Source: Spirochaetales bacterium (lineage in GTDB: Bacteria > Spirochaetota > Spirochaetia > Sphaerochaetales > Sphaerochaetaceae). From it: DNA of 12,319 bases. The notes under the pieces were generated by a model, which saw only the letters and a program-made list of their open reading frames with translations, did not search any database and was not told where the DNA came from. The translations under genes were made by a program, and so were the position numbers. The first letter of the stretch is position 1; the number at the start of each line of letters is the position of its first letter. Location: assembly GCA_012519125.1 (NCBI GenBank), contig JAAYQY010000032.1, positions 1 to 12,319 on the forward strand, read 5' to 3'. Shown piece after piece: positions 1 to 6,209 of this stretch.

Positions 1-1039
1 CCAGGACTCCCAGCAGGATACCGACCAACGATCCGACCAAGCCGATTCCCCCTGCCTCAAAGAGGAAGGAGAAGAGGATGTCCCGATCTTTCATCCCCAG
101 GGCACGCATCATCCCGATCTCGCGCATTCGCTCGAACATTGCCATCAGCATGGTATTGGAAACACCCACTGCAGCGATGATGAAGACCAGGAAAAGGATC
201 AATCCCGTTCCTCCTTGCTTCGCTTCAAGCAAAGCCAAGTAGTCGTGGGCGAGGTCCTCCCACGTAAAGACACGCAGCTGCGGGTCTATGACCGAAAGAT
301 CAGCCTGCAGCATTTTGCTGACAGAGGCCAGGTCGCCCTTCTCTGGAAGCAGGATGTCAATGCTCGTCACTGCGCCCTCCATCGCGAGATAGAGATCCGC
401 CGCATCCTTGTCCATCATGACCAGGGTACGATTCACATTCGGATTGGGGCAGTTGACGATGCCGACAATCCGCATATCGAAGGCCTCGTAGAAGCCTCCT
501 TGCCCGCGGGTGACGAAGGTGACCCAGTAGCCTACCTTTGCCCCGATGTCCTCAGCGAACCAGCTGCCGAGGACCACTCCGTCCATCTCGCCCTTTTGCA
601 GGAAACGTCCCTCAAGCAGGGTATCCTTGAAGCGGTAGACAGAAAAATCCGTCTCCGGGTTGATGGCGGTCACCTGGACCGTCATGTTCCCGTCTTCACC
701 GAAGTCTTCCTGATAGAGAATCATGTCGGCAGCAAAGACCGTTCGCTCGGTTGCGGTGATGCCCTCTTTTGCAAGGAGGTCCAGCACTGCTTCGGGATTT
801 TCGATGGATGATTCCAACGGAAGGAACATCCGTTCCTCCCAATAGGACTCCTTATGGACGCGCAGAGATGCGGTTTCGTACCATTTCAGATTGCGCATGG
901 ACTCCAGATTCGCCCCCATGAGCAGGGAATCCACGAAGATGTACATCATCAGGCCCATGGCAATGGCTATTGAGGTGATGATGGTCCTTCGCTTGTATCG
1001 CAGTAGGTTCTTGGCCGCCAGTTCCAAGATGAATTTCAT
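1..1039 (-). CDS. MacB/FtsX-type ABC transporter permease (partial, C-terminus outside window)
   Basis: This is a membrane permease of the MacB/LolCE/FtsX class, which couples ATP hydrolysis in the cytoplasm to mechanical work on an extracytoplasmic domain. The reading frame is open from the ATG at 1039 to the left edge, giving 346 residues. What is visible is a basic N-terminus, a first membrane helix at about residues 20-38, a long extracytoplasmic region (about 40-275) of MacB-PCD type, a second helix at 277-299, then the family hallmark MFERMREIGMMRALGM (301-316, the coupling helix), and the start of a third helix near 327. The start is set by an AAGGAG site a few bases upstream and overlaps the stop of the ATPase gene by one base (TGATG). 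At least the fourth helix is missing. The class is confident, but the substrate is unknown; drug, lipoprotein or peptide export, or envelope-stress relief, are all possible. Confidence 0.92.
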   Translation of the reverse strand, partial: MKFILELAAKNLLRYKRRTIITSIAIAMGLMMYIFVDSLLMGANLESMRNLKWYETASLRVHKESYWEERMFLPLESSIENPEAVLDLLAKEGITATERTVFAADMILYQEDFGEDGNMTVQVTAINPETDFSVYRFKDTLLEGRFLQKGEMDGVVLGSWFAEDIGAKVGYWVTFVTRGQGGFYEAFDMRIVGIVNCPNPNVNRTLVMMDKDAADLYLAMEGAVTSIDILLPEKGDLASVSKMLQADLSVIDPQLRVFTWEDLAHDYLALLEAKQGGTGLILFLVFIIAAVGVSNTMLMAMFERMREIGMMRALGMKDRDILFSFLFEAGGIGLVGSLVGILLGVL

Positions 1040-1719
1040 CAGGCTCTCCTTTCATCACTGACAATGCTGCCATCATGAAGTTGTACCAGACGTGTGGCAT
1101 AATCCATGACCATCTGGTCGTGGGTTGAGAAGATGAAGGTGGTACCATACTTCTCATTCATCCGTTTCATGAGCTTGAGAATCTCTTCCCCGGTCTTGGA
1201 ATCGAGGTTGGCAGTCGGTTCATCGGCAAGGATGATCTGAGGCTGTTTTACCAAGGCTCGTGCAATGGCAATCCTCTGTTGCTGACCCCCGCTGAGCTTT
1301 GCCGGCCTTCTGTGTTCCATGCCTGCCAGTCCCACTTCCCTGAGCACCTCCATGGTCCGCTTCTCGATTTCACTCTTCTCCACATCCAGAAGGGAGAGGA
1401 CGAAGGAGACATTCTCGTAGGCGGAGAGCACCGGGATCAGATTGTAGGTCTGGAAGATGAAGCCAAGGTTGTTTCTCCGGAAGGTGGTCTTCTCTGTTTT
1501 GCCCATCCCGCTGATCGGAATGTCATTGATGAAGATCTCCCCCTCATCGATAGCATCGATGCAGCCGATGAGATTGAGCAGGGTGGTCTTACCCGAGCCT
1601 GAGGGCCCTGCAATGGAGAGAAATTCTCCCTTGTCCACTTCCAATGAAACCTGTCTGAGAGCCTTGACGACACTCTCTCCGCTCTTGTAGTTGCGCGAAA
1701 CCTTTTCTACCTTGATCAT
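1039..1719 (-). CDS. ABC transporter ATP-binding protein, LolD/MacB/YtrE type
   Basis: This 226-residue protein is a cytoplasmic ATPase that drives the adjacent MacB-type permease. Every nucleotide-binding motif is intact: Walker A GPSGSGKT at 38-45, Q-loop Gln90, signature LSGGQ at 142-146, Walker B IILADE at 162-167 followed by the D-loop region, and the H-loop histidine at 200 in STHDQ. The length is normal for the LolD family, and the sequence NLGFIFQTYNLIPVLSAYENV (split around Q90) is characteristic of that subgroup. The ATG overlaps the end of the SPFH gene by four bases (ATGA), and an AGAAGGAA site lies upstream, which indicates translational coupling. It is most likely the third gene of a GntR-SPFH-ATPase-permease operon. 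Family assignment is very sure. Whether its job resembles that of B. subtilis YtrE, LolD or MacB cannot be read from the sequence. Confidence 0.95.
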   Translation of the reverse strand: MIKVEKVSRNYKSGESVVKALRQVSLEVDKGEFLSIAGPSGSGKTTLLNLIGCIDAIDEGEIFINDIPISGMGKTEKTTFRRNNLGFIFQTYNLIPVLSAYENVSFVLSLLDVEKSEIEKRTMEVLREVGLAGMEHRRPAKLSGGQQQRIAIARALVKQPQIILADEPTANLDSKTGEEILKLMKRMNEKYGTTFIFSTHDQMVMDYATRLVQLHDGSIVSDERRA

Positions 1720-2810
1720 ACTTGTTCCTTCTGCTCCTCTGCACTCTCAGTTTCCTGTAGTTTCTGTAAGGCTGCACTTCCGAGTACTGCCCCAAAGTCC
1801 ATATGATCCAGGATGGATGCGGGCATCAGCATCATGGAGTTATTCTGCCTGATACCCTCATAGATCATGTTCATCGACCTGAGTTGGAGGGCGATGGAGT
1901 CCTTGGCGTACTCGGCCGAAGCCTCACGGAATTTCTTTGCTATCTCAACTTCGGCCGCCCCAAGGATGATTCTTGATTCCTTCTCACGTTCTGCCTGTGC
2001 CTGTTTGCTCAACGAGTCTTCAAGCTCCTTGGGGATGATGATGTCGGTGATCTCCACCGAAAGGATGGACACTCCCCATGGGTTGGTCTTTGCATCCAAG
2101 GCTTGCTGAATCTCACGACCCAACTCCTCTCGCTTGCTGAGCAGGCTCGAGAGCGGGTGTTTCCCGATGGAGTCTCGAAGTGCTGTCTGTGCCGATAGGA
2201 TGACCGCTTCGGTGTAGTCCTCCACCTCAAGAATTGCCTTCTTCGCATCCCAGATCATCCAGAAGCAGAGTGCATCGACGTGCACCGGTACGGTGTCCTT
2301 GGTCAAGGTTTTCTCTGCGCTGAAGTCGGTTGCCCTGATACGCATATCGAGGAACTCGGCAATTCGGTCTACCAAGGGAATGAGCAGGAACAGCCCCGGT
2401 CCCTGCACTTTGTGGAACTTACCCAGCCGGAGAATGATCACCTTGTCCCAGTGGTAGACAAGCTGGAAGGAAGAGGAGAAGAGAAGCCCCAGGGTAGCGA
2501 AGATGGTGATGGGGTAGAGATAGATGGACAGCCCCCCAACCACCCCGACCCACAGGATCAGCAGGAGGCTGGTCATGGTGACCCACAGTGGGAAAATGGC
2601 AATGACCAACGCGCAGAGGAAGACAGCGGTACTTACCGCCACAACTGCCTCTATCCCAAGGAAGGGGAAGAGGGCGAGTTGGAGTACCGACCCGGCGCCG
2701 AGGAAGACGGCCAACACCAAGAAGGAGATCGACCCGAAGGCGAAGTCCTTCTTGAGGGTGAACCCTTTCAGGTTCTTGATGCGTTCAAATTTTTTCTGGT
2801 ACAGATTCAT
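1716..2810 (-). CDS. SPFH-domain (stomatin/slipin-like) membrane protein with multi-pass N-terminus
   Basis: This 364-residue protein has two parts. Residues about 26-118 are strongly hydrophobic and look like three or four membrane passes. From about 119 onward comes an SPFH/band-7 domain with the usual slipin landmarks: VIILRLGKFHKVQGPGL at 124-140, IPLVDRI at 144-150, the TKDTVPVHVDA stretch at 170-180, and WGVSILSVEITDIIIPKEL at 245-263. It then runs into an Ala/Glu/Lys-rich helical segment (264-310) typical of stomatin oligomerisation coiled coils. SPFH proteins form large membrane rings or scaffolds and often modulate membrane proteins. Ordinary bacterial slipins are near 250-260 residues with a single N-terminal hairpin or helix, so the enlarged membrane region is unusual. 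The gene starts two bases after the GntR stop with a GAGGAA site, and its end overlaps the ATPase gene. A role in organising or regulating the MacB-type transporter is inference. Confidence 0.88.
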   Translation of the reverse strand: MNLYQKKFERIKNLKGFTLKKDFAFGSISFLVLAVFLGAGSVLQLALFPFLGIEAVVAVSTAVFLCALVIAIFPLWVTMTSLLLILWVGVVGGLSIYLYPITIFATLGLLFSSSFQLVYHWDKVIILRLGKFHKVQGPGLFLLIPLVDRIAEFLDMRIRATDFSAEKTLTKDTVPVHVDALCFWMIWDAKKAILEVEDYTEAVILSAQTALRDSIGKHPLSSLLSKREELGREIQQALDAKTNPWGVSILSVEITDIIIPKELEDSLSKQAQAEREKESRIILGAAEVEIAKKFREASAEYAKDSIALQLRSMNMIYEGIRQNNSMMLMPASILDHMDFGAVLGSAALQKLQETESAEEQKEQV

Positions 2811-2812
2811 GA

Positions 2813-3226
2813 TTATTCCTCTTTTCTCTGTTGTTCGGATCCAAGGTCACTGATATTTTGCAGAATTTCCTCGAGGCTGAAGCCATAGCTGGCAGCCTTG
2901 GTAAGGAACTCCTTGCTTATCTGGGAGAGAATGCGTTCACGTTCGATGGCATCGATGCTGACTTTTTTGTCACTGATGAAGGTTCCGGAACCCTGCTGGG
3001 TGACGACAATGTTGCGGATTTCCATCTCTGCATAGGCTCGTGCCACGGTATTTGGGTTGATGCTCAAATCGACGGCAAGGCTGCGCACCGTTGGCAACTG
3101 AGCCCCTTTCTCCAGCCTTCCGTCAGCGATGGCCATCTCCACCTGCAGAATGATTTGCTTGTAGAAAGGGACCCCGCTCTTTGCATCCAGGCTGAAATCC
3201 AATTTCGGTTCCTCTTTCAGTTTCAC
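2813..3226 (-). CDS. GntR-family transcriptional repressor, YtrA-like
   Basis: This 137-residue DNA-binding protein has an N-terminal GntR winged helix-turn-helix at about residues 13-85: SGVPFYKQIILQVEMAI, then LPTVRSLAVDLSINPNTVARAY with the recognition helix near 56-68, and the wing GSGTFIS at 79-85. Only about 50 helical residues follow, so there is no FadR, HutC or MocR effector domain. That short architecture is typical of the YtrA subfamily, whose members usually regulate ABC transporters encoded next to them. The start is a GTG with an AGAGGA site seven bases upstream. It is the first gene of the SPFH-ABC operon, and its promoter contains an inverted repeat, so autorepression released by an envelope signal is likely. 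The inducer is unknown. Confidence 0.93.
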   Translation of the reverse strand: MKLKEEPKLDFSLDAKSGVPFYKQIILQVEMAIADGRLEKGAQLPTVRSLAVDLSINPNTVARAYAEMEIRNIVVTQQGSGTFISDKKVSIDAIERERILSQISKEFLTKAASYGFSLEEILQNISDLGSEQQRKEE

Positions 3227-3243
3227 CGACTGATCCTCTCTTC

Positions 3244-3273
3244 TTGTACTATTGTACTGGTGTATTAGTACAA
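3244..3273. promoter_or_regulatory. Inverted-repeat operator candidate for the GntR/YtrA-like repressor
   Basis: A perfect 8-bp inverted repeat TTGTACTA (3244-3251) / TAGTACAA (3266-3273) is separated by 14 bases. A second copy of the left half, TTGTACT at 3252-3258, forms a tighter inverted repeat with AGTACAA at 3267-3273 over an 8-base spacer. The element covers the -10 box, the spacer and the predicted start of the operon promoter, which is where a repressor would block polymerase. The repeated half-site suggests two alternative dimer registers. Assignment to the adjacent GntR protein is inference from position. Confidence 0.72.
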
Positions 3274-3279
3274 TGTCAA
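3251..3279 (-). promoter_or_regulatory. Promoter of the GntR-SPFH-ABC operon
   Basis: Read on the minus strand, a perfect -35 box TTGACA (3279-3274) is followed after exactly 17 bases by TACAAT (3256-3251), five of six matches to the -10 consensus. The predicted transcript start, near 3244, lies just upstream of the GTG at 3226 and its AGAGGA site. This is a strong sigma-70-type promoter on sequence alone. The spacer and -10 are covered by the GntR operator candidate. Confidence 0.8.
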
Positions 3280-3295
3280 CACAAGCTTTCTTCTG

Positions 3296-3336
3296 TCCAA
3301 CAACAAAACGGCTGCCTTCGGAAAGAAAGCAGCCGT
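3296..3336 (-). terminator. Intrinsic terminator after the pirin gene
   Basis: On the minus strand ACGGCTGC (3336-3329) pairs with GCAGCCGT (3315-3308) across a 13-base loop, and TTTTGTTGTTG follows immediately. It lies 22 bases past the pirin stop codon and ends about 20 bases before the -35 box of the GntR operon, insulating the two units. Confidence 0.85.
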
Positions 3337-3358
3337 AGGAAGCAACACTGACTTGGGT

Positions 3359-4195
3359 TTACTTGTGTTTGATGAACGTCCCGTCACGAAGCTCGCGTTG
3401 TGCAACGGCAAGCTCCTCAGAGGTGTTCATGACAATTGGCCCGGCCCAGGCAATGGGTTCATCAAGGGGTTTTGCACTGTAAAGGAAGATCCTCGCCCCT
3501 TCATCCCCGGCCTTCAATGACAGGGTATCACCCTCGCCGAAGAGAATGGCACGGTGGTAGGGTACCTCTTGCCCATCGGTGTGGACAGAGCCTCGGACTA
3601 GGTAGATGAACAGGGTGTGTTCAGGATCGAGGGTAAGGGTGAACTCAGCCCCTTTCTCCAGCTTCACATCAAGGTAGAGGGTACGGACATAGTCGCCCTG
3701 TTCAGGACCTGAGACATCCTCATAGGTTCCGCTGATTACCCGCACTTCCTTTCCCTCTCCCTTGACCACGGGAATCTGTGGGGGGCGGATGTCACGATAG
3801 GCAGGATCGGTCATCTTGTCCTTCTTTGGCAAGTTGATCCACAGCTGGGTTCCGAGCATAAGGTTGCTCGGCTTGGGCATCTCCTGGTGGATGATGCCAC
3901 TGCCTCCGGTCATCCACTGGCAGCAGCCATCATTGATGCTGCCTTTGTTGCCCATGCTGTCCCCATGTTCGATTTCTCCCTCAATGAGGTAGGTAACCGT
4001 CTCGATTCCCCGATGCGGATGCCAGGGGAACCCCTTGATGTAGTCCTTGGGGTCGGTTGCATCGAAAGCATCGAGCATCAGGAAGGGATCGAACTCCTTC
4101 ACATCGTGGTACCCGATGACCCGTACCAGTTTGACACCAGCTCCATCATACTGGACTGCTCCTCCGGTGATTCTCTTGATCGGCTTGACCTGCAT
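3359..4195 (-). CDS. Pirin-family protein (bicupin)
   Basis: This 278-residue bicupin belongs to the pirin family, cytoplasmic iron-binding proteins of varied function, some with quercetin dioxygenase activity (YhhW type). The N-terminal cupin carries HPHRG at 59-63 and GGSGIIHQE at 97-105, supplying the expected metal ligands His59, His61, His103 and Glu105. The second cupin (about 150-278) includes the pirin C-terminal pattern LDEPIAWAGPIVMNT at 244-258. The frame extends 20 codons further upstream, but the ATG at 4195 has a well placed AAGGAGAA site, and the extension would run back through the ferritin terminator hairpin, so the shorter form is chosen. It lies 65 bases downstream of ferritin in the same orientation, which fits an iron or redox context. 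The reaction it performs is not predictable from sequence. Confidence 0.94.
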   Translation of the reverse strand: MQVKPIKRITGGAVQYDGAGVKLVRVIGYHDVKEFDPFLMLDAFDATDPKDYIKGFPWHPHRGIETVTYLIEGEIEHGDSMGNKGSINDGCCQWMTGGSGIIHQEMPKPSNLMLGTQLWINLPKKDKMTDPAYRDIRPPQIPVVKGEGKEVRVISGTYEDVSGPEQGDYVRTLYLDVKLEKGAEFTLTLDPEHTLFIYLVRGSVHTDGQEVPYHRAILFGEGDTLSLKAGDEGARIFLYSAKPLDEPIAWAGPIVMNTSEELAVAQRELRDGTFIKHK

Positions 4196-4212
4196 ACGTT
4201 CTCCTTTTTCTA

Positions 4213-4250
4213 AACAAAACAAAACCGGCCTTGCAACAGGCAAAGCCGGT
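4213..4250 (-). terminator. Intrinsic terminator/attenuator between ferritin and pirin
   Basis: On the minus strand ACCGGC (4250-4245) pairs with GCCGGT (4229-4224). The helix continues, after one mismatch, with four more pairs around a short loop, and the tract TTTTGTTTTGTTT follows. It starts about ten bases past the ferritin stop codon. The pirin ribosome binding site begins only some seven bases after the T-rich tail, so the hairpin may act as a partial terminator that sets the ferritin to pirin ratio. Confidence 0.85.
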
Positions 4251-4260
4251 GACAATGCTC

Positions 4261-4773
4261 TTAGATAACCAGCGAAGGTGGGCTGAAGACTCTGCTTGCC
4301 AACTCCTGGTTGAGCATGTACAGGCCCTTGCTGTCAGATCCGAAGACTTCAAACTTCTGGATATTCTCTTGGGCGTTCATCTCCTCTTCTCCCTGTTCCT
4401 TGATGAACCAGTTGAGGAACTCCAGGGTACGATAGTCTTTTGTCTTCGATGCTTCCTCATAGATGGTATTGATGGAAGCGGTGACATACTCTTCGTGCTT
4501 GAGCGCCTCAACAAGCGGTTGCTTGAAGTTCTCATACTCCTTGGTGGGGTCAGCGATGGCTGAGAGGGTTACTGCATGTCCATTGTTCAGCAGGTATTGG
4601 CGGAACAGCATGGCATGGCTCATCTCCTCCTGTGCCTGGACCTTGAACCAGTTTTCGTATCCAAGAAGGCCCTTGTCTGCATAAAAATTGGCCATATCCA
4701 GGTAGAGATAGGCGGAATAGAACTCTTTGTTCACTTGTTCATTGATCAGGTCAGCGATAGGTTGTGCTAACAT
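4261..4773 (-). CDS. ftnA: Ferritin (FtnA-like iron storage protein)
   Basis: This 170-residue protein is a non-haem ferritin, a 24-subunit shell that oxidises Fe(II) at a di-iron centre and stores the mineral. Its ferroxidase residues fall at the same numbers as in E. coli FtnA: Glu17, Glu50, His53, Glu94 and Gln127, with Glu126 and Glu130 nearby for the third iron site. The length is normal for the family, and the haem-ligand methionine of bacterioferritin is not in evidence. The ATG at 4773 has an AAGGAGAA site; the frame extends 12 codons further, but that segment lacks ferritin similarity and reaches into the promoter region. It is the first gene of a probable ferritin-pirin unit, divergent from ktrB. 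Iron- or stress-linked control is expected through the palindrome in its promoter. The symbol reflects family membership only. Confidence 0.95.
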   Translation of the reverse strand: MLAQPIADLINEQVNKEFYSAYLYLDMANFYADKGLLGYENWFKVQAQEEMSHAMLFRQYLLNNGHAVTLSAIADPTKEYENFKQPLVEALKHEEYVTASINTIYEEASKTKDYRTLEFLNWFIKEQGEEEMNAQENIQKFEVFGSDSKGLYMLNQELASRVFSPPSLVI

Positions 4774-4809
4774 CGGAATTTCTCCTTGTGCGTGTACGGT
4801 GATATACAA

Positions 4810-4838
4810 AGTATACTAGTAAGAATTAGTATCGACAA
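4810..4838 (-). promoter_or_regulatory. Ferritin promoter with embedded palindrome
   Basis: On the minus strand TTGTCG (4838-4833) and TATACT (4815-4810, five of six to consensus) are separated by 17 bases. Inside lies a perfect inverted repeat, ATACTA at 4813-4818 and TAGTAT at 4827-4832 with an 8-base spacer, spanning the whole promoter spacer and touching the -10. The palindrome is a plausible repressor site. Its owner is unknown; it does not obviously match a classical Fur, PerR or DtxR box. Confidence 0.65.
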
Positions 4839-4856
4839 GGAGAAAAGAGGGGGGAG

Positions 4857-4885
4857 TTGTTTCACACAACCTGACGGTGTAGAAT
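4857..4885 (+). promoter_or_regulatory. Possible ktrB promoter
   Basis: TTGTTT (4857-4862) and TAGAAT (4880-4885, five of six to the -10 consensus) are exactly 17 bases apart. The -10 overlaps the first possible ATG of ktrB. If this is real, transcription starts near 4892, just before the second ATG at 4896, giving an almost leaderless mRNA. The -35 match is weak (three of six). A small inverted repeat GTTGT/ACAAC (4856-4860, 4866-4870) overlaps it. Confidence 0.35.
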
Positions 4886-6194
4886 GCACTCCATCATGAA
4901 ACCGAAGCGCAAGCACGGCTTGCAACCCAACCATATCTTGCTGATTGGCTTTCTTGCCATCATCCTGATCGGCTCGCTTCTTCTCTCACTTCCCCTTGCA
5001 CAGAACCAGAACGTTTCCCTCTCCTATCTTGATGCTCTCTTCATCTCTACCAGCGCTGTCTGCGTAACAGGGCTGGTAACCGTCGATGTAGCCCTCACGT
5101 TCTCACTGTTCGGCCGCACCATCATCGGCCTGTTGATCCTGCTTGGAGGGCTCGGATTTGCCTCCATCGTCATCTCCTTCAGTCTGCTGCTGGGCATGAA
5201 CATTGGCATCGGCAAGCGTACTCTCATCAAGGAGGCGTACAATCTTACCTCCATGCAGGGAACGCTGAGGGTTGTCCGGGCGGTTGCCATTGCCGGATTT
5301 GCCTTCCAAGCCTTGGGTACGCTCGTTGAATTTTTCATCTTCCGCAGTACGTATGCACCCTCCGCTGCGTTCGGTCATGCCTTGTTCAATACCATCAGTG
5401 CATTCAACAATGCAGGTTTCGATCTGATGGGCGAGTACAAGAGCCTTACCGATTACCGCACACATTTGGGGATGAATCTCACCACCTCTTTTCTGATCAT
5501 CCTGGGTGGAAGCGGCTTCTTTGTGCTTGCCGATGTGTTTCGCAACCGGCGGTGGAGCAAGCTGAGCATGCATAGCAAGATTGTGCTCACCATGAACCTG
5601 GTGCTGCTGGCAGGGGGGACACTCTTTTTTGCCCTCGAGGAACGGTTGGACCTTCTATCGTCCTTCTTCCAGAGTGCCACCGCGCGTACAGCAGGCTTCA
5701 ATACCGTGGACATCGGCTCGTTCAGCCAAGCGGGGTTGCTGTTCATGATGGGCCTGATGTTCATCGGTGCCTCGCCGGGATCAACGGGTGGTGGTATCAA
5801 GACCACCACGACGTTCACCCTGTTCTTGAGTCTCAGCTCACTCATGTTTCGTCGTGAGCCGGCGGCATTCAAGCGCAAGGTAGGCAATGAGAGTATCCTC
5901 AAAGCATTTCAGGTGTTGCTTCTTTCCTCGTTTCTGGTAAGCGGAGGAAGTTTCCTCCTCTTGCTGATTGAGGAAGAGCGGTTCAGTTTCATCTCTGTCC
6001 TCTTTGAGACCGTGTCGGCATTCGCCACCGTTGGACTCTCCACCGGAATCACTCCAGAACTTGGATCCCTGTCCAAAGGGGTCATCATGATCATCATGTT
6101 CGCAGGAAGGGTTGGCCCGATCACCATCGCCACCAGCCTGAAAGCAAAACCATCTCATCTCAGCCATGTCGAGGAACAGGTGTTCATCGGCTAG
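4884..6194 (+). CDS. ktrB: Potassium uptake channel subunit KtrB (TrkH/KtrB family)
   Basis: This inner-membrane protein of the superfamily of K+ transporters carries K+ uptake as a homodimer gated by KtrA. At 436 residues it has KtrB length; TrkH proteins are usually longer. The four pore repeats each show a selectivity-filter signature: VTGL at 61-64, NAGF at 176-179, TAGF at 269-272 and TVGL at 382-385. The glycine-rich intramembrane gating loop GASPGSTGGGIKTTT lies at 295-309, and repeated hydrophobic helices fill the rest. Two starts are possible: the ATG at 4884, or the ATG at 4896 (four residues shorter). Neither has a clear ribosome binding site, and the possible promoter favours 4896. 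ktrA follows 15 bases downstream, so the pair is an operon. Confidence 0.95.
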   Translation: MHSIMKPKRKHGLQPNHILLIGFLAIILIGSLLLSLPLAQNQNVSLSYLDALFISTSAVCVTGLVTVDVALTFSLFGRTIIGLLILLGGLGFASIVISFSLLLGMNIGIGKRTLIKEAYNLTSMQGTLRVVRAVAIAGFAFQALGTLVEFFIFRSTYAPSAAFGHALFNTISAFNNAGFDLMGEYKSLTDYRTHLGMNLTTSFLIILGGSGFFVLADVFRNRRWSKLSMHSKIVLTMNLVLLAGGTLFFALEERLDLLSSFFQSATARTAGFNTVDIGSFSQAGLLFMMGLMFIGASPGSTGGGIKTTTTFTLFLSLSSLMFRREPAAFKRKVGNESILKAFQVLLLSSFLVSGGSFLLLLIEEERFSFISVLFETVSAFATVGLSTGITPELGSLSKGVIMIIMFAGRVGPITIATSLKAKPSHLSHVEEQVFIG

Positions 6195-6209
6195 GGGAGG
6201 CAACGTACC

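Noticed and set aside
215..811. Plus-strand open frame of 198 codons
   Set aside because: It is antisense to the MacB-type permease, whose minus-strand translation shows the family hallmarks. The plus-strand product shows no recognisable domain.
2280..2888. Plus-strand open frame of 202 codons, Glu/Gly/Pro-rich
   Set aside because: It is the complement of the SPFH gene and crosses its start into GntR. Its composition is that of an antisense shadow of a hydrophobic protein.
5103..5573. Minus-strand open frame of 156 codons inside ktrB
   Set aside because: It is antisense to the clear KtrB pore repeats and has no ribosome binding site or family features.
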